Shown here: piece by piece, positions 1 to 6,400 of the stretch | Position numbering within the stretch: position 1 is the stretch's first letter | Layout of the letters: every line of letters begins with the position of its first letter | Source: Erysipelotrichaceae bacterium | GTDB taxonomy: Bacteria; Bacillota_I; Bacilli_A; Erysipelotrichales; Coprobacillaceae | Direction of reading: 5' to 3' | Length of the DNA stretch: 9,475 nt | Assembly: GCA_021200395.1 (NCBI GenBank) | Contig: JAJQGQ010000282.1 | Coordinates: 1-9,475 of the forward strand | The notes under the pieces: model-generated | What the model was told of the DNA's origin: nothing | The model's input: the letters and a program-made list of their open reading frames with translations, nothing else | The model's database searches: none | Program-made: the position numbers and the translations under genes

Positions 1-3
1 GTA

Positions 4-44
4 TTTTAACATCGATGACGATATAATACATAGTAATGTTAAAA
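4..44. repeat. Long-looped inverted repeat downstream of the TetR gene
   Basis: TTTTAACAT (4-12) is the exact reverse complement of ATGTTAAAA (36-44), separated by 23 bases. It lies just past the stop of the leftward TetR gene, but the stem is AT-only apart from one C-G pair, the loop is long and no T-run follows in the leftward direction. It could be a weak terminator, or an operator for a gene beyond the window edge. A TATAAT sits inside the loop at 22-27. Function is not established. Confidence 0.25.
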
Positions 45-62
45 GCTGATTTTTTCATTGTA

Positions 63-641
63 TTATTTAAAAAATGCTTTGTTCATACCTTTTTCTAAAC
101 AATCAAATATGATATTTTCAACTTCATTATATCTATAATCCTTCATACCTACATCTAACCACCAATATAGAGTCTCAATAGCACTAGCACTATATAAACA
201 AGCATAAAAATGGACATAATCATCTTTTTTAAATAGATGAGGATGCTCTTTAGCATATTCTTCGAATTGATTGATGAAAGTATTTCTTATTTTTTGATTA
301 GCCATAATAGTATGATCATCCAATTTTAAAAATGTCTTAATAACTGAACTATTTTTTGTGGTATATTCAAAAGCTGTTCTAATATGAGCTTTCAACTCAG
401 TTTTAGGTGCTTTATAAGAATCAAGTAACAATTTAGAAAACTCTTCCATAACATCTAAATATATACTTTCTAATAGTTCTTCCTTGTTTTCATAATGAAA
501 GTAGAAGGTTGTTCTACTAACTAATGCATTTTTGCATATTTGACTCACTGTAATATCATTATAATCTTTATTATCTAATAAATTTAAAAATGCAGTTTTT
601 ATAGCTGTTTTGTTTTTAATGACTCTTAAATCTTCTTTCAT
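63..641 (-). CDS. TetR/AcrR-family transcriptional regulator
   Basis: A 192-aa protein with the size and layout of a TetR-family repressor. The N-terminal helix-turn-helix covers about residues 8-54. Its core is ITVSQICKNALVSRTTFYFHY (residues 30-50), with the family's conserved recognition helix and Tyr-x-His-Tyr end, followed by NKEELL. Residues 60-192 are an all-helical, poorly conserved region that in this family binds a small ligand and dimerises; the ligand cannot be read from sequence. The ATG at 641-639 is preceded by GAGG (652-649 on the minus strand) at normal spacing, which supports the start. It is divergent from the flavoprotein gene at 787, and the shared intergenic region holds palindromes, so autoregulation plus control of the neighbour is the likely role (inference). 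No signal peptide or membrane segment is seen; it is expected to be a cytoplasmic DNA-binding protein. Confidence 0.9.
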   Translation of the reverse strand: MKEDLRVIKNKTAIKTAFLNLLDNKDYNDITVSQICKNALVSRTTFYFHYENKEELLESIYLDVMEEFSKLLLDSYKAPKTELKAHIRTAFEYTTKNSSVIKTFLKLDDHTIMANQKIRNTFINQFEEYAKEHPHLFKKDDYVHFYACLYSASAIETLYWWLDVGMKDYRYNEVENIIFDCLEKGMNKAFFK

Positions 642-658
642 AGTATCGCCTCAATATT

Positions 659-664
659 AGTATA
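659..664 (-). promoter_or_regulatory. Candidate -10 box of the TetR gene
   Basis: Read on the minus strand this is TATACT, five of six matches to TATAAT. It lies 18 bases upstream of the TetR start codon, just before the GAGG ribosome binding site. No good -35 is visible at 16-18 bp spacing (the hexamer there is AAGAAA). The leftward promoter would therefore be weak, or start close to the palindromes at 687-720 that could block it. Confidence 0.4.
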
Positions 665-686
665 CATGAAATATGTTGATATTTCT

Positions 687-709
687 TAACACTTTTTAAA
701 AATGTGTTA
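687..709. promoter_or_regulatory. Palindromic operator candidate (TAACAC-N11-GTGTTA)
   Basis: TAACAC (687-692) and GTGTTA (704-709) are exact inverted half-sites. The central 11 bases are also largely symmetric (T-run then A-run), giving a 23-bp near-palindrome centred at 698. A third GTGTT copy lies at 725-729. The site sits between the divergent TetR and flavoprotein genes, where a TetR repressor normally binds. Assigning it to the neighbouring TetR is inference. Confidence 0.5.
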
Positions 710-720
710 GATATCTTACA
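705..720. promoter_or_regulatory. Second palindromic operator candidate centred on GATATC
   Basis: The 16 bases TGTTAGATATCTTACA form a palindrome with a single mismatched pair (708/717), centred on GATATC. It overlaps the right half of the 687-709 palindrome by five bases. One of the two, or a compound site, is likely the operator for the divergent TetR repressor. Which one cannot be decided by eye. Confidence 0.45.
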
Positions 721-737
721 TAAAGTGTTTGGCTGAT

Positions 738-767
738 TTGATAAACAATATCATAAATAGATAAAAT
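738..767 (+). promoter_or_regulatory. Candidate promoter of the flavoprotein gene
   Basis: TTGATA (738-743, five of six to TTGACA) and TAAAAT (762-767, five of six to TATAAT) are 18 bp apart. Transcription would begin near 774, leaving a very short leader, because AGGCGG at 774-779 is the ribosome binding site for the ATG at 787. TATCAT at 749-754 is an alternative -10 with a longer leader but lacks a convincing -35. Confidence 0.35.
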
Positions 768-786
768 ATCATTAGGCGGATAAAAT

Positions 787-1752
787 ATGAATCGTTTTTG
801 TGAGATATTTAATGTGGAAAAACCAATTATTTGTGGACCTATGGCTTGGGTATCTACTGCACCATTGGTTGGTGCTGTATCTAATGCAGGAGGTCTTGGT
901 ATTTTAGGTGTTGGATTTGCAACAGCAGATTTTGTGGAACAACAAATTAAAGAAACTAGGGAAATCACTGATAAACCTTTTGGAATTAATGTAGTGATGA
1001 TTCCTGGAATGCTTGATCATGTAACTGCTATTGTACAAAAAGAGAAACCACCAGTTGTTTATGCCGATACTATTATTGGTTTGGATTATGATATGTGTAA
1101 AAAGTATTTTGATCTTTGGCATGAAGCAGGTGCTAAGATAATTGTCAAAGCATCTATTATTTCTGATGCTGTTATAGCTGAAAAAGCAGGTGTTGATGCA
1201 GTTATTGTTAAAGGATGGGAAGGCGGAGGACATACCACTTTTGAAGCTTCTACTGTTTTAATCCCTCAAGCTGCAGACTTGTTGTCAGTACCAGTTATTG
1301 GTAGTGGTGGTATTGCCGATGGAAGAGGTATGGCTGCAGCCATTGCACTAGGTGCTGATGCTATTGAAATGGGTACAGTATTTATGGCTGCTAAAGAAAC
1401 AGCTATTCATCCTAATGCTAAACAAGCAGTTGTTGAAGCAAAAGATTTTGAAACAGTTATTACTGGTACTTGTACTGGTGAACCTTGTAGACAAATTAAG
1501 AATGTTTTATCTGATAAAATGTTAGAATTAGAAGCTAATTATTCTTATGAAATTGCTAATGATAAATTAAAAGAAATAGCTGCCAGTTCTTTAAAGAATG
1601 CGATGGTTAATGGTGATATGGAAAATGGCGCTGTTATGGCAGGACAAATTGCACCATTAGTTAAAGAAATTAAACCAGTCCAACAAATTATTGATGAAAC
1701 ATTAGAAGGTTGTAAGAAAACAATCCAGCAAATGCAAAAATATGAATTTTAA
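787..1752 (+). CDS. FabK-like / nitronate monooxygenase-family FMN oxidoreductase
   Basis: A 321-aa single-domain TIM-barrel flavoprotein of the family uniting FabK (enoyl-ACP reductase II) and nitronate monooxygenase. Visible motifs: GPMAWV (17-22) and SNAGGLG (32-38) near the flavin site, DKPFGIN (62-68), EGGGH (145-149) with the conserved catalytic-site His149, GSGGIADG (172-179) and GADAIEMGTVF (189-199) for FMN phosphate binding, and VMAGQIAPLV (283-292) near the C-terminus. DKPFGIN, KETAIHPN (203-210) and MAGQIA resemble my recollection of streptococcal FabK more than fungal nitronate monooxygenases, but no fatty-acid synthesis genes are adjacent, so the substrate (enoyl-ACP, nitronate or other) is undecided. 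The ATG is supported by AGGCGG seven bases upstream. A divergent TetR gene suggests inducible expression rather than a housekeeping Fab role. Cytoplasmic; no signal peptide. Confidence 0.88.
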   Translation: MNRFCEIFNVEKPIICGPMAWVSTAPLVGAVSNAGGLGILGVGFATADFVEQQIKETREITDKPFGINVVMIPGMLDHVTAIVQKEKPPVVYADTIIGLDYDMCKKYFDLWHEAGAKIIVKASIISDAVIAEKAGVDAVIVKGWEGGGHTTFEASTVLIPQAADLLSVPVIGSGGIADGRGMAAAIALGADAIEMGTVFMAAKETAIHPNAKQAVVEAKDFETVITGTCTGEPCRQIKNVLSDKMLELEANYSYEIANDKLKEIAASSLKNAMVNGDMENGAVMAGQIAPLVKEIKPVQQIIDETLEGCKKTIQQMQKYEF

Positions 1753-1755
1753 TGA

Positions 1756-1788
1756 AAATGCAGATAATCATAACGATTATCTGCATTT
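1756..1788. terminator. Bidirectional hairpin terminator between convergent genes
   Basis: A perfect 14-bp stem (1756-1769 with 1775-1788) closes a 5-base loop, ATAAC. It starts three bases after the flavoprotein stop and lies 22 bases from the end of the convergent 173-aa gene. T-rich tails follow on both strands (TTTATATTT rightward, TTTTCATT leftward), so it probably terminates both units. Confidence 0.8.
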
Positions 1789-1810
1789 ATATTTCTACAA
1801 TAAATATATA

Positions 1811-2332
1811 TTAAGCCTCATCATCTACACAAAGTAATAAATATTCATTATTTGCTATATCATGAGCAGTGTGTAAGCGTATCATTGTATCTAATGAACC
1901 ATATAATTCAAAATTGGTATCAGGTGCAAACAATTTTGCATCTGTTTGAGCTTGACTTAAAAATGTTTTTACATCACTAACAGTTTTCATAATGACAACA
2001 TTTGTTTCATTCTCTGGATTAGGTCTAGAACCCTTACCGTGTATTTCTACACCAGGTACTGTATCTTTTTGTGATAAATCAGAATAATGCCAAACTTCAC
2101 AATGATATGTTTCATGGTCAAAAGCATCAATGAATTCTTCTTTTTTAGGATAAAAGTAACCTATTCTACCCCACCAACCAATAAATATCTTTTTAGATTT
2201 TCTCCAACCTATTGACATATTTGTATCCAACGTTTCCAATAAATTTATCAAATTTGAGATATCATCATCTTTTTGATAAAACACCTGATAAAAATCTTTT
2301 TCTTGCTTTGCTTCTACATATTCTTTTTCCAT
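1811..2332 (-). CDS. Hypothetical protein, 173 aa, esterase-linked
   Basis: I do not recognise the family. The protein is 173 aa, acidic at both ends, with no signal peptide or transmembrane segment. A charged N-terminus (1-38) leads into an aromatic stretch around residues 41-62 (IGWRKSKKIFIGWWGRIGYF in part), then a Trp/His-containing stretch (YHCEVWHYSD, 76-85), a Gly/Pro-rich loop (GKGSRPNPEN, 99-108), and a helical segment followed by a hydrophobic strand near the C-terminus (EYLLLCVDD, 163-171). The layout suggests a small alpha/beta cytoplasmic domain. The start is supported by AGGA about nine bases upstream, which overlaps the stop region of the upstream hydrolase gene; the gap is 10 bp, so translation is probably coupled and the two share a transcript. 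A role linked to the hydrolase is inference from position only. Confidence 0.75.
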   Translation of the reverse strand: MEKEYVEAKQEKDFYQVFYQKDDDISNLINLLETLDTNMSIGWRKSKKIFIGWWGRIGYFYPKKEEFIDAFDHETYHCEVWHYSDLSQKDTVPGVEIHGKGSRPNPENETNVVIMKTVSDVKTFLSQAQTDAKLFAPDTNFELYGSLDTMIRLHTAHDIANNEYLLLCVDDEA

Positions 2333-2342
2333 ATTCTTTTTC

Positions 2343-3248
2343 CTATAAACATCTTTGTATAAACTTATCTATAACATCCAATACTTCATCTTTGAAGAAA
2401 ACAGGACCACCATGATCGGCATGTCTAATAAAATACAACTCAACATCTTTATTAGCTTCTTTTAACGCATTATATAAGTTGACACTTTCCTGACAAAATA
2501 CCAATGTATCTTTTGTTCCATGCATAATAAGCATAGGAGCATTAAAATCTTCATTCACATATGTTTTAGCATTCGCTATTTCAGCTTTTTCTTTATTTTC
2601 TCTAATATTATATCCCATCAACATGCCTTCAGGACTTGTTGGTAATTGATGATCAGGTGTTGTAGGGAAGCCATCTTCCAATGTTACTTCAACGGCACCA
2701 TATTGATTAATAATCCCTTTAACATAACAAGTTTCATCATTGATAGGTTCATCAAACTTATCAGTTTTAGCAGTCATACCAACAATAGAAGACATATGAC
2801 CACCAGAAGAATTTCCCATAATAATCATATCATCTTTATTGATACTGTATTCATCACTATGTGCCTTCATAAATCGAATAGCATTTTTGGCATCAATAAT
2901 TTGTGCAGGAAAATGAGCAATACCACTATGGCGATATTCTACAACAGCAATTACATATCCCCTAGCAGCTAATTTACCTAAATTTACTAATTCTCTATAA
3001 CAATTCTGTTTTCTCCAAGCAGATCCTTGTACATAACAAATACATGGATATATCTTGGATTGATTGTATAACTTAGGAACTAATATTTGTAAATGTAGAT
3101 TAACACCATCTTTATGATCATATACAACATCAGGTATATAATCAACACTGACTTCATCCCCGTTCATTATTATCTCTTTAGCCCCTTCTACGTTGTCTGT
3201 ATAATCAGGCATTGTTTCATAAGTATAATCTCTCACTTCAATCTTCAT
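2343..3248 (-). CDS. Alpha/beta hydrolase, BD-FAE-like esterase
   Basis: A 301-aa serine hydrolase of the esterase/lipase type. The oxyanion-hole segment reads YVQGSAW (72-78) in place of the HGGG form of hormone-sensitive lipases, as in BD-FAE/prolyl-oligopeptidase-like esterases. The nucleophile elbow is GNSSGG (145-150, GxSxG with Ser147). The likely acid is Asp247 in HGTKDTLV, and the likely base His279 in ADHGG, so the triad is complete and in canonical order. There is no signal peptide, so it should act on small cytoplasmic esters; the substrate is unknown. I start it at the ATG at 3248 because GGGAGG lies six bases upstream (3255-3260). The in-frame ATG ten codons earlier (3278) abuts the -10 box and would lie upstream of the transcript start. 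Its stop is 10 bp before the 173-aa gene, which suggests a two-gene operon. Confidence 0.85.
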   Translation of the reverse strand: MKIEVRDYTYETMPDYTDNVEGAKEIIMNGDEVSVDYIPDVVYDHKDGVNLHLQILVPKLYNQSKIYPCICYVQGSAWRKQNCYRELVNLGKLAARGYVIAVVEYRHSGIAHFPAQIIDAKNAIRFMKAHSDEYSINKDDMIIMGNSSGGHMSSIVGMTAKTDKFDEPINDETCYVKGIINQYGAVEVTLEDGFPTTPDHQLPTSPEGMLMGYNIRENKEKAEIANAKTYVNEDFNAPMLIMHGTKDTLVFCQESVNLYNALKEANKDVELYFIRHADHGGPVFFKDEVLDVIDKFIQRCL

Positions 3249-3269
3249 ATAATACCTCCCATTACATCC

Positions 3270-3275
3270 ATTATA
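3270..3275 (-). promoter_or_regulatory. -10 box for the hydrolase operon
   Basis: On the minus strand this is a perfect TATAAT, 21 bases before the chosen ATG at 3248 and upstream of the GGGAGG ribosome binding site. The -35 is weak: TTTTGA at 16 bp spacing matches only three positions of TTGACA. Transcription starting near 3263 excludes the longer reading frame that begins at 3278. Confidence 0.5.
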
Positions 3276-3382
3276 CATGATTTTTATACATTCAAAAGTT
3301 CTTTTAGAATATTTTTATAAATTTATATTTTGATATAAGATAGCTTAAATCTTGATTTTCAATACTTTTTATATAAATTTAA

Positions 3383-3391
3383 TGATATAAT
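3383..3391 (+). promoter_or_regulatory. Extended -10 promoter of the Sel1-AAA+/rnz unit
   Basis: TGATATAAT matches the extended -10 form TGnTATAAT exactly. No good -35 is present at 17 bp, as expected for an extended -10 promoter. Transcription would start near 3398, leaving a leader of about 60 bases before the ATG at 3459. A second perfect TATAAT at 3421-3426 could be an alternative, but its best -35 (AGGACA at 3396-3401) is 19 bp away and poor. Confidence 0.5.
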
Positions 3392-3400
3392 ATTGAGGAC

Positions 3401-3415
3401 ATATCAGTCTGATAT
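3401..3415. promoter_or_regulatory. Operator-like perfect palindrome in the leader
   Basis: ATATCAG-T-CTGATAT is a perfect 7-bp inverted repeat around one base, starting about three bases after the predicted transcript start. ATATTGAG occurs on both sides (3390-3397 and 3412-3419) as a direct repeat. A one-base centre cannot form an RNA hairpin of this size, so a DNA-binding repressor site is more likely than an attenuator. The regulator is unknown. Confidence 0.4.
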
Positions 3416-3458
3416 TGAGTTATAATTGATTTTAATGAAAAGAATGGGGAATAGTAAA

Positions 3459-6400
3459 ATGAATAGTGATAAAGAATATGAAATAGCTAAAAGATATTAT
3501 GATAATGCTGATTATAAAAATGCATTAACAATATTAAGACAAATATATCAATATAATGGACAAGCTTGTTTTTTATTGGGATATATGTATTCTCTTGGAC
3601 AGGGAGTACCTAAAAATCAAAAAATAGCTATTAAATATTTTGAATATGGTGATTCTCTTGGGAATACAGATTGTATGAATAATTTAGGTAATTATTACAA
3701 TAACAGTTATAAATCTTCTGATCATCAAAAAGCATTTCGATATTATCAAAAAGCTGCTAATATGAACCATCCTTTCGCAACATTCCATTTAGCAGAAATG
3801 TATGATCAAGGAAGAGGAACTAATGTTGATTACCCATTAGCTATGACCTATTATAAAAAAGCTATTTCTTTAGGAAATCATCAAGTGAAAGCTTATAATA
3901 GAACAGGCATTATATATCAACTCTATTATAAAGATGATCAAAATGCTTTAAAATACTATGAACAAGCAGCAACGAGAGGATATATATATGGAAAATACAA
4001 TATAGCTTTTCTTTATAAATATCAATTAAAAATCATTGATCAAGCTATTAAAGCCTTCCAAGCGATTATTCTTGAATTAAAGAATAAAATACAAACTTTA
4101 ACCCAAGATGAAAAAATTGTGTATTTGGATAGTCAATACGAATTAGCGGATATTTATTTAAATGGACATAAATATGGCTGTGTTACTAAACAAAAAGAAG
4201 GTAATGAATTATTAAATGATTGTATTAATAAAGGTCACAATAAATCTATGTACTATGTGGCTGATGCTATTTTAAAAGAATTATATTTTGATAATTACAA
4301 CAAAACTTATTCAAAAAAAGATACACAAGATTATCAATATGCCTTGCAATTATATCAAGCTCTTGCTCAAAAGGGTGAAAGCGATGCTATGTATAAATTA
4401 GGACTTGCCTATTCTAAAAATATTGCAGGAATCAATAGAGATGATAAGGCATCATTTACATGGTTTGAAAAAGCAGCCAAAATGAATCATGCGAGTGCTA
4501 TTGGTAGACTTGGTAGATGTTATTATGTAGGTATATATGTGGAAAAAGATTATAAAAAAGCTATTGAATTGTTTAATCAGGCTATTCAACTAGGAGATGC
4601 TTATGCTATGTATCGTCTTGGTTTAGCTTATGCGTTTGGTTGTGGTGTAGAGGAAGATTTATCAAAAGCAGGTTATTGGTATGAAAGAGCTAATGTAGCT
4701 ATTGAACAGTCTGATAGTGTGTTTATTGATAGAATTGATTTAGGAACGCTTTATAATAATCTAGGTATTTGTTATGAAAATGGCAATGGTGTTCAACAAA
4801 GTTATCAGAATGCTTTTAATCTTTATGTAAAAGATTATCAGTTAGGTTCTGATTATGGTTGTTATAATCTTGGTGAAATGTATTATTATGGTAAATATGT
4901 AAAACAAGATTATTCTAAAGCTTATGATTATTTTTCTAAATCAGCTCAACATAATCATCAATCTTCAATAAAAATGCTAGAACAAATGCAAAAACAAGGT
5001 TATGGAATTAAAGAAGTTGATGATGAAGATGCTGTTGTCTTAAACTTATTTGAAAAAAGTAATAAAAGAATAGAAAAATTAGAAGATTTCCATTTATCTA
5101 ATAAAGATTTTAATACGATTAATAATTATATTAAATATCGTGCAAACACACATGAAACTATTCGTTATAATATGATGCTTCATGGTGATAATGATCGTAT
5201 AGAAGATTTGATTAGTATTATTCAAAAAGAAATGAATTATAATGGTATCAATAATAAATGTCGTATATGTGATGAAAATTATTTTGTCCAGAACTATCAA
5301 AAAATCTTAGAAGAATATAAAGAATATAAGTATGGTATGATTGTTATTATGGATTGTGTAGAGTTTGATGATCAATCACAGGAATCTAAGAGAGCTCATC
5401 ATAAGTATGATAATATATGGAAGGATATTAGTTATGCTATTAATGATTCATCATTAACATTTATTATATGTTCACCAGACAATATATTAAAGAATAGATT
5501 TATGAAAGACGAAGTCTTTTATAATCATACTTTTAATCATCATATGATGATTCCTAATATGGATAATGATCAAATATATAATTATCTTATGATTTATATT
5601 GAAGACCATCGATATACAACAACTAGTAACTTTAATAATCGTATAAAAGATTATATTATCAATGTTTATCCTAATAGTTCTTTAAAAAACAAATCCTTTG
5701 CTGAAACACTATACAACGATATTGTAACGAACTATATTGGAAACAACTACAATGATAAAGTATTCCATGAAGATTGTATACCAGCCTATCATAAAACCAA
5801 AAGCTTTGAAGAAGCAACTGAACAATTAAATCAACTCATAGGTTTATCGTCAGTTAAAGAAGCTTTTAAAGATTTAAGTTTACTTACCAAATATGGTGAA
5901 TTAGATCGAAAGAAGAACCCTTTACATATGGTCTTTTCAGGTAATCCAGGGACAGGTAAAACAACAGTTGCAAGATTAGCTGCAGATATTTTATATTCTA
6001 TAGGTATAATAGAAAAGAATAAAGTAAAGATTGTTTCAGCAAGTGATCTTATAGCTCAATATATAGGGCAAACGGCTCCACAAACAAAAAAAGCCTGTGA
6101 AGATGCTTATGGTGGTATTTTGTTTATAGATGAGGCTTATTTGATAGCTCCTGATAAGAATCAACCATCATCTAGTGATAAGTTTAAAGATGAATGTATT
6201 GGAACATTATTACAAGAGATGGAAAACAATAGTGATAAGTTGATTGTTATATTTGCAGGTTATACCAAGGAAATGGAAAATCTCATTCATAGTAATCCAG
6301 GTATGAAATCAAGAATATATAAAGTTATAGAATTTGAGGATTATACCGATGATGAATTAACGGAAATATTTACAAAATTATGCAACGAAGATAACTATGA

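Noticed and set aside
22..27. TATAAT near the left edge as a promoter
   Set aside because: It has no -35 at proper spacing inside the window and no rightward gene follows.
904..1233. Minus-strand open frame opposite the flavoprotein gene
   Set aside because: It is antisense to clearly conserved FabK/NMO motifs, with Cys/Asn/Ser-rich low-complexity content and no ribosome binding site. The other long antisense frames (696-968, 2212-2415, 2646-2972, 5094-5300, 7233-7463, 8524-8733) were rejected for the same reasons.
3249..3278. Ten extra N-terminal codons for the alpha/beta hydrolase (start at 3278)
   Set aside because: The upstream ATG directly abuts the TATAAT box and has no ribosome binding site. 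The ATG at 3248 has GGGAGG six bases upstream.
3426..3458. TTG or earlier ATG starts for the Sel1-AAA+ protein
   Set aside because: TTG 3426, ATG 3435 and ATG 3444 lack a suitable ribosome binding site; GGGGA fits the ATG at 3459. The choice is probable, not certain.
4707..4716. CAGTCTGATA inside the Sel1-AAA+ gene, matching part of the palindrome at 3401-3415
   Set aside because: Chance 10-base matches are expected many times in an AT-rich 9.5-kb window, and the palindromic partner half is missing here.
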